Below are positions 63,776 to 64,000 of a stretch of DNA of 64,000 bases, one piece after another (the first letter of the stretch is position 1; each line of letters opens with the position of its first letter). The notes under the pieces were generated by a model, which worked only from the letters and a program-made list of their open reading frames with translations, had not been told where the DNA came from and ran no database searches. The position numbers and the translations under genes are program-made. The stretch is from positions 78,780,512 through 78,844,511 of the forward strand of contig NC_087064.1 of NCBI RefSeq assembly GCF_963678635.1, in the 5' to 3' direction. The DNA comes from Symsagittifera roscoffensis (taxonomy: Eukaryota; Xenacoelomorpha; Acoela; Convolutidae).

Positions 63776-64000
63776 TTTTCTGTTAAAGATAAACGTTGCC
63801 ATTTTTCAGGCGCAGATTTAGCTGCAGTGGGCCTGCTAGTTTTCCTTGCATTTCGAAGGTGCATATTTTAACAATTTTTCCCCGTTTTCCATCCTTGGGT
63901 TTATTGACACTTTCCTAGACTACTTGTTGGCTTTTTTCTTATTTAAATTCCTTTTGATTCATTGCTCGAACAGTGTAGTTATTTTTCAGTGCCAATATTT

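Larger units (their letters stand above)
58520..64000 (+). other. CLUH intron 11, running off the window
   Basis: Contains a tRNA-like head (59190-59255), a dispersed module (59700-59960), about 130-bp tandem modules (60290-60960), a hairpin-core copy (61116-61160) and the CATC array (62040-63775). I found no exon that would start with one base and continue the CLUH pattern. Confidence 0.7.

Noticed and set aside
63009..63821. ORFs rich in His/Pro/Ser/Ile
   Set aside because: Translations of the CATC repeat.
63819..63900. Possible CLUH exon 12 after TTTTTCAG
   Set aside because: The frame required by exon 11 gives no similarity to the expected CLUH continuation.

Overview
The window is nuclear DNA from an animal whose lineage I cannot name. 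The evidence is one large, spliced, conserved metazoan gene (clustered mitochondria protein, CLUH/clueless) with canonical GT..AG introns, set in AT-rich DNA full of LINE fragments, tRNA-derived SINE heads, MITEs, fold-back elements and satellite DNA. No bacterial or organellar features are visible.

Layout. (1) 1-9391: a densely coding, apparently intronless plus-strand block of long ORFs that I do not recognise. It runs off the left edge. Reading frames follow one another 2 -> 1 -> 3 -> 2. Three of the frame changes coincide with an overlapping stop/start TGATG (2455, 8982, 9290), although the first of these also requires ignoring a nearby TAG. Several in-frame stops have coding-like sequence on both sides. 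An exact 1233-bp segment (411 codons) is present three times in tandem (4151-7849) at near identity. The first long ORF has a weak SGNH-hydrolase-like signature. This block is the best candidate for an undescribed system: a multi-ORF mobile or virus-like element, or its decaying copy. (2) 9392-12984: AT-rich intergenic DNA with several hairpins, a hAT-type MITE made largely of CAATAT repeats (11381-11845, 8-bp target duplication), and the presumed CLUH promoter/5' UTR. (3) 12985-58519 and beyond: CLUH on the plus strand. Eleven coding exons join in phase into 1082 codons. The C-terminal part lies beyond the right edge. Introns reach almost 10 kb.

The introns hold most of the repeats: a second hAT MITE (16239-16645), a Mutator-like MITE with 9-bp target duplication (13758-14122), three large inverted repeats, LINE reverse-transcriptase relics (14.7, 24.4, 27.1 and 31.7 kb), a 3-kb tandem duplication in intron 4, a 14-copy 276-bp satellite with higher-order structure (52.15-55.98 kb), and a 1.7-kb degenerate CATC array (62.04-63.77 kb). 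A dispersed family with a GCGAAGC..GCTTCGC hairpin core and a second dispersed module recur through introns 3-11. Only CLUH has a known role: a cytosolic RNA-binding protein for mRNAs of nuclear-encoded mitochondrial proteins. The left block shows no functional link to it.
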